DNA from: JAJFUE01 sp039683515
GTDB taxonomy: Bacteria; Sumerlaeota; Sumerlaeia; MVZB01
Direction of reading: 5' to 3'
Assembly: GCA_039683515.1 (NCBI GenBank)
Contig: JBDKRG010000010.1
Location: forward strand, 124,001-188,000
Length of the DNA: 64,000 nucleotides
Shown: positions 27,709-35,604 of the stretch, one piece after another
Layout of the letters: each line of letters starts with the position of its first letter
Numbering within the stretch: position 1 is the first letter of the stretch
Position numbers and translations under genes: made by a program
Notes under the pieces: generated by a model
The model's database searches: none
Seen by the model: only the letters and a program-made list of their open reading frames with translations
Told to the model about the DNA's origin: nothing

Positions 27709-28227
27709 TCAGCGCACGGCCATGATGGCGAATTCGGTGAAGTAGACCTGGCGGACGCGGGCCGACTTGAGCGAGGCGTTGATCATCGAGATGAGTTCCT
27801 GTTTAAGTTTCAGCTTGCCGGCGGTCGTCAGGAGCTGCTGGCCCTGCTGGTCGAGGAGGATGAGGCGGATGGTTTCGCGGACCCGGATTTCGTCGATCTC
27901 GCACTCGGCCACGCCGGTGCCGGCGCCGAACTCGAGAACAAGACTGATCTGGCTCATCCAGTTGGAGCGGCGCCCGATGTTGGCGCGCAGGTCGTTGACC
28001 GCGAACTGGAAGGCGTCCACCCGGTCGTTGCCGAGGAAGACCGTCAAGTCGTAGCGCCCCTTGAGCGAGGGGCCGAGCTCGAAATGCGGCTTGGGCTCGG
28101 GCGTGGCGGCGGCTTCGGCCTTGGATTCGGCCCGGGAGCTGCCGAAACCGGGCGCGGTCGCCGTGGCCAGCAACGCGGCCAGCGCCGACGCGCACGCGAG
28201 CCGGAAGATTTTGCGGTCTTTGCTCAT
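27709..28227 (-). CDS. FliL-like secreted protein
   Basis: 172 residues. Signal peptide MSKDRKIFRLACASALAALLATATA. The C-terminal half matches FliL: ECEIDEIRVRETIRLIL, then LLTTAGKLKLKQELISMINASL and VRQVYFTEFAIM. FliL is a stomatin-like basal-body protein that stabilises flagellar stators, usually anchored by one uncleaved helix. Here the N-terminus looks cleavable, and no flagellar gene is in the window. It may therefore be a FliL homologue recruited to another envelope machine. It lies alone, divergent from the small gene and response regulator at 28345. Family call good, role uncertain. Confidence 0.8.
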   Translation of the reverse strand: MSKDRKIFRLACASALAALLATATAPGFGSSRAESKAEAAATPEPKPHFELGPSLKGRYDLTVFLGNDRVDAFQFAVNDLRANIGRRSNWMSQISLVLEFGAGTGVAECEIDEIRVRETIRLILLDQQGQQLLTTAGKLKLKQELISMINASLKSARVRQVYFTEFAIMAVR

Positions 28228-28344
28228 GGGCGCACCATCTCCTCATCTCTCATCGGCTGGAACACGCAAAACAATAAATTTCCGGGCCATGGGTTCAATT
28301 AAAAATTCAAGCTCGCCCTGGGGGCGGTCGATAAGAAGAGCGAC

Positions 28345-28572
28345 ATGGACGCAAAGGCCCAAATCGCCGAAGAACGCGTTACGTGCCCGCGAAACGGGTC
28401 GCGATACATCCAGCGCATGGTGATCACCAAGTTCTCGGAGAAACAGGGGCTCGACGCCGGGGCGCATCCGTTCGTGCTCGGCGACGACCAGAAGTTGGGG
28501 CGCATCAGCCAGTTCATCAAGATGGCCGAGCACCGCAAGCGCCAGATGCTGGAAAAGATGCTGATGGAATAA
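28345..28572 (+). CDS. Small conserved-looking protein upstream of a response regulator
   Basis: 75 residues, ATG with GAAGAG a few bases upstream. Charged and mostly helical at the end (QFIKMAEHRKRQMLEKMLME), with one Cys near the start. I do not recognise it. Its TAA lies one base before the ATG of the response regulator gene, so the two are almost certainly co-transcribed. A small regulator or partner of the receiver protein is possible. Confidence 0.6.
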   Translation: MDAKAQIAEERVTCPRNGSRYIQRMVITKFSEKQGLDAGAHPFVLGDDQKLGRISQFIKMAEHRKRQMLEKMLME

Positions 28573-28573
28573 G

Positions 28574-29323
28574 ATGAGCGCAGTTCCCGTTCACATCCTG
28601 GCCCTGGACGACGATCCGGCGCTGCTGGCCGTATTAGAGGTCAGCCTGCGCATGTGCGGGGAGGAGTGCGACGTGACGGCGGTCTCGACGCCCGGCGAGG
28701 CGCTCGAGGCGCTTAGGGCGCGGCCGATCCAGCTGTTCGTCACCGACTACGCGCTGAACGACCCCGAGCACAACGGCCTGGACATGCTGCGGGCGTCGCA
28801 GACGCTCGCCAGCCCGCCGCGCGTCATCATCATCACGGCGTTCGCGACGCTGCAGATCACGATCGACGCGATCAAGCTCGGCTGCTACGACTTCCTGACG
28901 AAGCCGTTCCAGATCGAGGAGCTGCAGCTGGTGGTGCGCAACGCCGTCGCGCAGATCCGCTACGAGGCCCAGAACCGCGAGCTGCGCCGGCAGGTGACCG
29001 AACTGACCGCCACGGTGGACGAAATGGCGATGCGCCAGCGCGAGATGCTCGAAAAGCTCAACAGCCTCGCCGAGACCTACGGCGCGGCCAAGAGCGACTT
29101 GCCCGAGCTGCCGGCCATGGCGTCGCTCAACGGCGCGGCCGTGCTCGGCGTGCAGCGGCGGCAGGCGCGCGAAAAACTGTCCGGCTACGCGCGGATGGCC
29201 GAAGGCCTGCTGACCGAGGTCCGCCACAAGCAGACCCAGCTCCAGATTTTGTACGAGACCGGATGCCTTGCCGAGGACGATTACAAGCGGCTGATGGCGG
29301 GGCGGATGCAGGCCCAGCAATAA
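28574..29323 (+). CDS. Response regulator with receiver domain and coiled-coil output
   Basis: 249 residues. Receiver domain about 8-128: acidic pocket LALDDDPALL, phospho-acceptor Asp58 in FVTDYAL, the switch Thr in IIITAFA and Lys in FLTKPF. Then a long helix (about 130-185, NRELRRQVTELTATVDEM) and a C-terminal ~70 residues ending in LQILYETGCLAEDDYKRLMAG, which resembles the short SHOCT-like helix-turn ending. No DNA-binding domain. It probably signals by protein interaction. It begins one base after the 75-residue gene and is followed by a receiver-GAF-HD-GYP protein after ~20 bases, so the three form an operon for c-di-GMP signalling. Confidence 0.9.
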   Translation: MSAVPVHILALDDDPALLAVLEVSLRMCGEECDVTAVSTPGEALEALRARPIQLFVTDYALNDPEHNGLDMLRASQTLASPPRVIIITAFATLQITIDAIKLGCYDFLTKPFQIEELQLVVRNAVAQIRYEAQNRELRRQVTELTATVDEMAMRQREMLEKLNSLAETYGAAKSDLPELPAMASLNGAAVLGVQRRQAREKLSGYARMAEGLLTEVRHKQTQLQILYETGCLAEDDYKRLMAGRMQAQQ

Positions 29324-29344
29324 CGTCAACAACAGGTGGATGTC

Positions 29345-30931
29345 GTGTCCATAGCCACGGTCAAAACCAATTGGAAGGGATCGATCCTGATCGTCGACGA
29401 CGATCCGGCCGTGTGCGGTCTGCTCGTCGACATGCTCGCGTGCGAGGGTTACGAGTGCGAGGGCGTCGGCTCCAGCGGCGAAGCGCTGGCGCGCCTGGCG
29501 CGGCAGCCGTGGGACCTCGTCATCACCGACATGTGCCTGCAGGAATCGACGCTCTCGGGGATGGAGCTGATCGACATCGTCGGCCGGCGCGACGACACGA
29601 TCCCCGTGATGATGGTCACCGCCTTCCCGTCGATCAACCACGCGGTCGACGCGATGCGCCGCGGCGCGGTCGATTTTCTCGGCAAGCCGTTCGACCGCGA
29701 GATCCTCGTCCACCAGGTCAAGAAGGCGCTCCAGGAGCGGCGGCTGCGCATCGAGAACAAGCGATTGCAGGCCGAAATGAACAAGGCCGCGGTGATCGAG
29801 AAGCTCAACCGCGAGCTGAACCGCAAAATCTACGAGCTGACGCGCCTCTACGCCATCAGCGAGGGGCTCAACGACCTGCTCGACACCAACGCGCTGTTCG
29901 ACCGGATCGCCTCGCTGTCGCGCGACGTGACCGGCGCGCAGCGGATTTCGCTGATGGTCCTGGATCGCACGCGGCGCTTCCTGCACATCCGCGCGGCGAT
30001 CGGGCTGCCCAAGGACGTCGTCCACGGGACGATCGTGCCGGTCGGCGAGGGGATCGCCGGCCAGGTCGTGCAGTCGGGCAAGGCCGTGCGGATCACGGAG
30101 CAAATACCCGAAAGCGCGTCCGATTCGCCCGACGACCCGCGCTACCGCACGCGGTCGTGGATGTCGATGCCGCTGCGGGTCGGGCAGGAAATCTTCGGCG
30201 TGATCAACCTGACCGACAAGCTCGACGGCGTCAACTTCACTCGCGAGGACGAGCAGATCCTGCAGACCCTCGTCGAGAAGGCCGGCATCAAGCTGGAAAA
30301 CCAGGCGCTCTACGAGGGCATCTACTCGAACCTGATCGACACGCTCAACTCGCTGATCACCACGATCGAGGCGAAGGACCCTTACACGCGCGAGCACAGC
30401 CAGCGCGTGACCGATTACGCCGTCGCCCTCGGCAAGCTCCTCGACCTGAGCGACGACGAGATCGAGATGCTCAATTTCGCCGGGATCCTGCACGACATCG
30501 GCAAGATCGGCGTGCGCGACGAAATCCTCACCAAGCCGGGACGGCTGACCAGCGAGGAATACGACATGATCAAGGAGCACCCCAACATCGGCGAGAGGAT
30601 CGTCGCCCCGCTGGGGCTGGTGAGCCAGGAGCGCGCCATCATCCATTACCACCACGAGCGGTACGACGGGACGGGGTACCCGGAGGGCTTGTTCGGCGAG
30701 CAGATCCCGATCCTGGCGCGCATCGTGGCCATCGCCGACGCGTTCGACGCGATGACGACCACCCGCTCCTACCGCAAGGCGTTGCCGGTCTCGCACGCGC
30801 TCGAAGAGATGCGGCGCTGCGCCGGGAGCCAGTTCGACCCGCGGCTCGTCACGATCTGGTGCAACGGCATCGAGCGCAACCTGATCCAGATGCCGGGGTT
30901 CCTGAACCGCGAGGCGGGCCTGGCGGGGTGA
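29345..30931 (+). CDS. Receiver-GAF-HD-GYP protein, c-di-GMP phosphodiesterase
   Basis: 528 residues from GTG 29345 (AGGTGG upstream); GTG 29336 would add three. Receiver with Asp62 (LVITDMC) and Lys in FLGKPFD; a connecting coiled coil (about 132-165); GAF domain (about 170-320: LTRLYAISEGLNDLLD, VPVGEGIAGQVV, RTRSWMSMPLRV); HD-GYP domain (about 330-510) with HDIGKIG at about 383, HPNIGERI, HHERYDGTGYPEGL and IVAIADAFDAMTT. All metal ligands of HD-GYP enzymes are present, so hydrolysis of c-di-GMP is expected, controlled by phosphorylation and a GAF ligand. It is followed by a bidirectional terminator. The pilB-pilC genes lie on the same strand 3.8 kb upstream, but ispD and other minus-strand genes intervene, so any link to surface appendages is inferred. 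Confidence 0.94.
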   Translation: MSIATVKTNWKGSILIVDDDPAVCGLLVDMLACEGYECEGVGSSGEALARLARQPWDLVITDMCLQESTLSGMELIDIVGRRDDTIPVMMVTAFPSINHAVDAMRRGAVDFLGKPFDREILVHQVKKALQERRLRIENKRLQAEMNKAAVIEKLNRELNRKIYELTRLYAISEGLNDLLDTNALFDRIASLSRDVTGAQRISLMVLDRTRRFLHIRAAIGLPKDVVHGTIVPVGEGIAGQVVQSGKAVRITEQIPESASDSPDDPRYRTRSWMSMPLRVGQEIFGVINLTDKLDGVNFTREDEQILQTLVEKAGIKLENQALYEGIYSNLIDTLNSLITTIEAKDPYTREHSQRVTDYAVALGKLLDLSDDEIEMLNFAGILHDIGKIGVRDEILTKPGRLTSEEYDMIKEHPNIGERIVAPLGLVSQERAIIHYHHERYDGTGYPEGLFGEQIPILARIVAIADAFDAMTTTRSYRKALPVSHALEEMRRCAGSQFDPRLVTIWCNGIERNLIQMPGFLNREAGLAG

Positions 30932-30936
30932 GGATG

Positions 30937-31078
30937 ATTGCGGATTGCGGATTTCGGATTTTTTAAAGACAAAAAAAGAGAAATGCGGATTGGCGATGAG
31001 CGCCAATCCGCATTTTTAATTCCGCAACCCGCAATCGGAATTCCGGATTAATTCCGCAATCCGAATTCCGCAATCCTA
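30937..31078. repeat. Heptad-armed palindrome, GCGGATT type, with terminator core
   Basis: Left arm at 30937-30960 carries GATTGCGGATTGCGGA followed by TTTCGGA. The right arm at 31050-31078 is its inverse (TCCGCAATCCGAATTCCGC). A perfect hairpin terminator sits inside. It occupies the gap between two convergent genes and shares its heptamer with the palindrome inside the gene at 34585. Confidence 0.88.
30981..31017. terminator. Bidirectional intrinsic terminator
   Basis: A near-perfect 14-15-bp stem (AAATGCGGATTGGCG with CGCCAATCCGCATTT, five-base loop) flanked by A-rich sequence on the left and TTTTT on the right. It serves the HD-GYP gene and the convergent nucleotidyltransferase gene. Confidence 0.9.
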
Positions 31079-31085
31079 AATCGGT

Positions 31086-31994
31086 CTACTCCCACAGCTT
31101 GTTCGGGTAGACGCCGGTGGCGACCAGCTCGCGCAGCTTCTGGGCGACGACCGGCTTGTCCTGGGAATAGGTGACGCCGAACCACGTCTCGGGGGTCGGC
31201 AGGACCTTGACCGTGCAGAGTTTTTCGTGCAGCAGGCGGTCGACCGCGGTGGTGATGTAGAACTCCTGCTTGACGGGATTGGTCAGGTTGGCCATGAAGT
31301 CGCGGAAGTAGACCTCGAGGTGCTTGAAGAGCGACGGCTCGAAGCCCCAGATGTTCATCGAGGTGACTTCGTCGCCGGTCAGCGGGGTCTGGTTGCCGGC
31401 GTCGTCGATGGAGACGGCGCCGCGGCCGCGCATTTCAATCTTGGTGTGCTCGACGACGCCCTTCATGTAGCCGTCGGCGGTGACATCGCAGATGCCGCGC
31501 GCGCAGGAGCCGTTCGGGGTGAGCGTGTTGCGCAGGACGAACCCCAGCGAGGCGTTCTTGCCCGTGCCGTTGCCGTCGCAGTCGCGCAGGAAGTCGGCGA
31601 TGATCTGGTAGGACTTGCGGCCGTAGAAGTCGTCGGCGTTGATGACGGCGAACGGGCCGTCGACGACGTCGCGGGCGACCCAGATGGCGTGGCCGGTGCC
31701 GTAGGGCTTCTGGCGGCCTTCGGGGATGGCGACGCCCTCGGGGACCAGTTCCATTTCCTGGAACGCGTAGCCGACTTCGATCTTCTTGTCGAAGCGGCTG
31801 GTGATCAGGTTCTTGAAATCCTCTTCGAACCAGTGGCGGATGATGAAGACGACCTTGCCAAAGCCGGCCTGGATGGCGTCATAGATGGCGTACTCGATGA
31901 GGTATTCGCCGTTGGGCCCGAACGTGTCCATTTGTTTGAGCCCGCCGTAGCGGCTGCCGATTCCCGCGGCCATGACAAGCAGTGTAGGTTTCAT
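31086..31994 (-). CDS. Sugar-phosphate nucleotidyltransferase (NTP_transferase family)
   Basis: 302 residues. N-terminal Rossmann nucleotidyltransferase with MAAGIGSRYGGLKQMDTFGP (G-x-G-x-R and the substrate Lys), FGKVVFIIR, PYGTGHAIWVARD and FAVINADDFYG (metal-binding Asp). The end is VTYSQDKPVVAQKLRELVATG. It resembles GalU/RmlA relatives and transfers NMP to a sugar phosphate for glycan or nucleotide-sugar synthesis. The sugar cannot be deduced. Single gene, separated from the dockerin-FGE gene by a 410-base divergent spacer. Confidence 0.9.
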   Translation of the reverse strand: MKPTLLVMAAGIGSRYGGLKQMDTFGPNGEYLIEYAIYDAIQAGFGKVVFIIRHWFEEDFKNLITSRFDKKIEVGYAFQEMELVPEGVAIPEGRQKPYGTGHAIWVARDVVDGPFAVINADDFYGRKSYQIIADFLRDCDGNGTGKNASLGFVLRNTLTPNGSCARGICDVTADGYMKGVVEHTKIEMRGRGAVSIDDAGNQTPLTGDEVTSMNIWGFEPSLFKHLEVYFRDFMANLTNPVKQEFYITTAVDRLLHEKLCTVKVLPTPETWFGVTYSQDKPVVAQKLRELVATGVYPNKLWE

Positions 31995-32404
31995 GTTAAT
32001 GTCCCGATCAGTTTCATCTCATGCGCCGGGACGGTCCAGCGCGCTCCAAGAGGTTAGCACCCTGAGCGGAATTGTCAAGCAATTGAGTTCGGAAATTGAT
32101 TTTTCACCCCGATCCTTCAAAGAATTGAACCGCAAAGACGCGAAGACGCAAAGAATTCGAAGAAACCCTTGGGCGGAACATGTCACCCCTGACTTTCCGG
32201 GGCCAGGCATGAAGTCTGGATTTTGCCTTTTTTGCGACTTCGCGGCTCAAAGAATTGGATTCGTCGTGAAAAATCAAAACCCGGGAGCGGATGGGGGCGG
32301 GATCGCGAATCCATGGAAAACGAACCATGTTTGACAAAAGCACGCGGGATACCTAACTTGGTTGCGGATTGCGAACATGATCAAACAGAGAATTGGATGC
32401 CGAG
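31995..32404. other. Divergent 410-base spacer with short A/G-rich repeats
   Basis: No convincing gene. At 32128-32153 stands AACCGCAAAGACGCGAAGAC followed by GCAAAG, a near-heptameric A/G repeat of the sort also seen at 50764-50857 and 55610-55645. Promoters for both flanking genes must lie here but none is clear. Confidence 0.6.
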
Positions 32405-33865
32405 ATGAAACTTCAGCCAGATGCGCTTCGAACCGTCGCCCTTGCTTTTTTTATTTTGTTTTCATCGATCCGGATGGCGGCGGCCGGCACCGGGGACATC
32501 TCGGGCGACGGCAAGGTGAACAACACCGATTGTTACATGCTGCGCGGCCATTTGCTTAAAACCACCACGCTGTCGTCGGCGCAACAGGCGCGCGCCGACA
32601 TGAACAACGACGGCAAGGCCGATATCGCCGACCTCGTGAAGATGGCCGGCACATACCTGTGGGGCTCGATCTACATCAACGTCACGCCGGACAACGCCGG
32701 CTGGACGCTGATCCCGTCGGGAAACAACCCGGCGATCAGCGGCACGGGCGATCGCCTCGCAGGCGCGGTCAAGTGCCCCATCGGTTCGGTGACGTTCCGG
32801 TGCAATCCGCTGGCGGGCTACGCGACCCCGGCCGACCAGGTCCTGACGGTGACGAAGGATCAGCCCGTGACGGTCACCGCCGTCTACACCCCCGTGACGC
32901 CCAGCGGCATTCAACTGGTCGACGTCCCGGCGGGCACGTTCACGATGGGCAACAGCGGCCGGGGCGACGATCTCGCGCTCGGCCTAGCCGACGAGGTCCG
33001 GCACCAGGTCACGCTGTCGGCCTACCAGATCGGCAGATACGAGTTCTCGGCCGGCGAGTGCTGCATGGTCCTGAACTGGGCCAATGCCAAGGGTTACCTC
33101 AAGAATTCGAGCGGCGGGGCCTACACCGGTGGGTCGGTTTACGGCTACGGCAAGATGCTGATCGGCGCCAACTCCTACGACCAGATCGTCTACTCGAACG
33201 GGGCGTTTGCCAGCAAGTCGCGCGAGGGGGCGGGGGGCGTCATGTATTCGCTGGAAGCCCACCCGATGGTCAACGTCACCTGGTACGGCGCGGTGGCCGT
33301 CTGCAACTGGCTGAGCGAAAAAGAAGGGCTCACGCCGGCCTATAACCTGGCCAACTGGACGCTGACCGTTCCCTATACGAACGGCTACCGCCTGCCGACC
33401 GAGTCCGAATGGGAACGGGCCGCGGCCTGGGACGCCATCACGCAGAAGCACTGGATCTATGGTTTCCAGAGCGACACGCTGACGGACTACGCGCGTTGCA
33501 GCTGGAACGGATTTAATCCGCTTGGCCTGACGGTGTCGCCGTGGACCTGTCCCGGCGACTGGTTCAACGGCATGCACGTGTCGCCCAACGAGAACGTGTC
33601 GACGACCGACAGCGCCAGCCCCGTCGGCTGCTACAACATGAGCGGCAACGTGTGGGAGTGGTGCCACGACATTTACGGCGCCTACCCGACGACGCCCGTG
33701 ACGGACCCGACCGGGCCGGCGAGCGGCAGCAGCGGGCGATGCCTGCGCGGCGGGAACTATGGCGATCCGAAGAAAAGCCAGCGCACGGCGCTGCGCGATT
33801 TCGTCCGCTCGCAGCCGACGCGGTGGGAAGCTTACATCGGGTTCCGGGTGGCGCGGAAGAAGTAA
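32405..33865 (+). CDS. Secreted protein with dockerin-like repeats and FGE-sulfatase domain
   Basis: 486 residues from ATG 32405. Signal peptide (LRTVALAFFILFSSIRMAAA), then a dockerin-type pair of calcium-binding repeats at about 31-82 (ISGDGKVNNTDC and MNNDGKADIADLVKMAG). Next a short beta segment of the divergent InlB/SLH kind (INVTPDNAGWTLIPSG). From ~185 a formylglycine-generating-enzyme-like domain: VDVPAGTFTMGNS, VNVTWYGAVAVCNWLSEKEG, YRLPTESEWERAA, NMSGNVWEWCHDIYG, CLRGGNY and YIGFRVARK. Many such secreted FGE-like domains are C-type-lectin-fold binding or structural domains rather than sulfatase activators. The dockerin here is N-terminal and not obviously cellulosomal. Five bases separate its stop from that of the convergent ABC gene. 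Confidence 0.9.
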   Translation: MKLQPDALRTVALAFFILFSSIRMAAAGTGDISGDGKVNNTDCYMLRGHLLKTTTLSSAQQARADMNNDGKADIADLVKMAGTYLWGSIYINVTPDNAGWTLIPSGNNPAISGTGDRLAGAVKCPIGSVTFRCNPLAGYATPADQVLTVTKDQPVTVTAVYTPVTPSGIQLVDVPAGTFTMGNSGRGDDLALGLADEVRHQVTLSAYQIGRYEFSAGECCMVLNWANAKGYLKNSSGGAYTGGSVYGYGKMLIGANSYDQIVYSNGAFASKSREGAGGVMYSLEAHPMVNVTWYGAVAVCNWLSEKEGLTPAYNLANWTLTVPYTNGYRLPTESEWERAAAWDAITQKHWIYGFQSDTLTDYARCSWNGFNPLGLTVSPWTCPGDWFNGMHVSPNENVSTTDSASPVGCYNMSGNVWEWCHDIYGAYPTTPVTDPTGPASGSSGRCLRGGNYGDPKKSQRTALRDFVRSQPTRWEAYIGFRVARKK

Positions 33866-33870
33866 CGGCG

Positions 33871-35475
33871 TTACTGCGCCAGCAGGCTGATCACGGTGTC
33901 GACGATCGTGATCCAGATGAACGCGGCGACGAGGCCGCCGGTGATGGAGTCGGTGACTTCTGCGGGGGAGCGCTTGGGGCGCGCGCCGCCACCGAACGCG
34001 ATCAGCGCGATGCCCGCGCCGATCAGCATCCCCTTGACGATGACGGTTGTGAGCTCGCCGGTCGTGAGGTGATTCGGGAAATCACTCAGGAAGAAGTCGG
34101 TCCCGATCCGCGCGCGCGACAGCGGCGAGGCGAGGACCAGCCATGCCCCGAACGCCCCGAGCCCGATCCCGGCCACCGCGAGCGCCGGAACCGCAACCAC
34201 CAGCGACCAGAACAGCGGCGGGAACAGACCGGTTTCCGGGTCGACGCGCATCGTCCGCATCGCGCGGAACTGCCCCGAGATCTGCATGTAACCGGTGTGG
34301 GCGCTGATCGCGGAGCCGCACCGGCCGGCCACGAGGAAGCCGGTCAGGATCGGCGCCAGGCGCAGCAGGCTGAGGGCGACCAGTTCCGGCAGGTAACGCG
34401 ACGCGCCGTATTGCAGGACGGCCGATTCGGACTGCGCCTGCATGACGACGCCGAGCAAAATAAAGATGAGCGCCGTGAGCGGGAGCGATCCCGCCCCCCA
34501 CTGGAACAGGTTGCGGACAAACAGCCCGGCGCTCGGCGGGATTGCGAGGCGCGACAGCAACAAGCCGAACCGGCCGAGCGCGTCGATTGCGGATTGCGGA
34601 ATGCGGATTGCGGATTGTTCGAGTTCGCATTCTGAATTTCGGATCTCGGAATTTTCCGATTCGGGGCGGGTTCCTGAATTTTCAATCCGCAATCCGCATT
34701 CCGCAATCCGCAATCTCTCCACGTGCGCGTCGATCTGGTCGTGCATCCACAGCAGGAGCGAGCGGTGGCGTTCCTCGTAAGACGAGGTCTGCGGGTTGGG
34801 CCAGCAGGGCATCCGGCCCTCGACCGGCGAGAAAAAGTAGACGGGGTAGCCGAGCCGGCTCGCGCAGGAGGGGTCGTGGGTGATGATCACGGCGCTCATG
34901 CCGCGGGCGCGGATCAGGCTGCCGAGCAGGTCGTAGATCGCGGCCGAGGAGGCCGGGTCCAGGCCGGTCGTCGGCTCGTCGGCAATGAGGACGCGCGGCT
35001 TGCGGATGAGCGCGCGGGCCAGCGCCACGCGCCGCCGCATCCCGCCCGAGAGCGCCGACGGCAGCGCCCGCCGGACCTGGCGCGGGTCGAGCCGGACCTC
35101 GCGCAGCACGTCGTCGATGGCGTCGTTGGTGGCGCGCGAGAACGGGCCGCCGAAGATGTCGGCGCGTTCCTCGACGGCCAGCGCGATGTTCGCCTCGACG
35201 GTGCGCTCGTCGAGCAGCGCGTCTTCCTGGAACATCACGGCGGCATGGCGAAACAGGTCGTCCCCATCGAGGCCGGGCGTCGTCACGGCGCCTTCGTCGG
35301 GTCGGATCAGGCCCAGCAGCGTGTGCAGGAAAACGGTCTTGCCGCTGCCGGACGGGCCGAGGAGCACGGCGCAATCGCCCGCGTTGAGCTGCCACGACAG
35401 GCGGTCGAGCACGCGCCGCCCCGAGAAGGACTTGGTGACCGAGTCGAAATTGAATAAAACGTCGGGCATGGGCAT
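33871..35475 (-). CDS. Fused Mla-type ABC ATPase and MlaE permease joined by a repeat-encoded linker
   Basis: 534 residues in one frame. The ATPase part is 1-254: Walker A GPSGSGKT 40-47, Q-loop VMFQEDALLDERTV, signature LSGGMRRRVALARAL, Walker B VLIADEPTTGLDP, IITHD. Residues 255-299 (RLRIAECGLRIENSG ... SAIRIPQSAIDAL) are encoded by a 131-base palindromic repeat. The MlaE permease part is about 300-534: FVRNLFQWGAGSLPLTALIF, LRLAPILTGFLVAGRCGSAI, GQFRAMRTMRVDPE, and three C-terminal helices. MlaE-type permeases move phospholipids between membranes. ATPase and permease are usually separate genes (mlaF, mlaE). The ATPase part differs from the separate MlaF-like protein at 17293. Last gene of the minus-strand run after gspK. 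ATG 35469 is an alternative start. Confidence 0.9.
   Translation of the reverse strand: MPMPDVLFNFDSVTKSFSGRRVLDRLSWQLNAGDCAVLLGPSGSGKTVFLHTLLGLIRPDEGAVTTPGLDGDDLFRHAAVMFQEDALLDERTVEANIALAVEERADIFGGPFSRATNDAIDDVLREVRLDPRQVRRALPSALSGGMRRRVALARALIRKPRVLIADEPTTGLDPASSAAIYDLLGSLIRARGMSAVIITHDPSCASRLGYPVYFFSPVEGRMPCWPNPQTSSYEERHRSLLLWMHDQIDAHVERLRIAECGLRIENSGTRPESENSEIRNSECELEQSAIRIPQSAIDALGRFGLLLSRLAIPPSAGLFVRNLFQWGAGSLPLTALIFILLGVVMQAQSESAVLQYGASRYLPELVALSLLRLAPILTGFLVAGRCGSAISAHTGYMQISGQFRAMRTMRVDPETGLFPPLFWSLVVAVPALAVAGIGLGAFGAWLVLASPLSRARIGTDFFLSDFPNHLTTGELTTVIVKGMLIGAGIALIAFGGGARPKRSPAEVTDSITGGLVAAFIWITIVDTVISLLAQ
34585..34715. repeat. In-frame heptad-armed palindrome with perfect 33-bp inverted repeat
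   Basis: The arms at 34585-34617 and 34683-34715 are perfect reverse complements made of GATTGCG/GATTGCGGA heptads, and 65 bases separate them. The element lies inside the ABC fusion gene without breaking its frame and encodes the linker. The same heptamer word occurs in the intergenic palindrome at 30937-31078. Confidence 0.95.
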
Positions 35476-35604
35476 GAAAATCCGAATATCGCGATTCGAA
35501 ACAAATTCGAAAAATGAAATCTAAATGAAAAATCGGATTTTGGCCACGGCAAAAGGACCCAAAGGACGAAAGGAGCCCATGTTGACCGGGGGCATTGCCG
35601 GATT

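Noticed and set aside
28634..31006. 790-codon antisense frame across the response regulator and HD-GYP genes
   Set aside because: The plus strand encodes complete receiver, GAF and HD-GYP motifs. The antisense product is low-complexity Leu/Asp/Val/Arg text typical of shadow frames.
34582..34715. Insertion sequence ends
   Set aside because: No transposase lies between or near the arms and no target duplication is apparent. The internal 65 bases carry no gene of their own.
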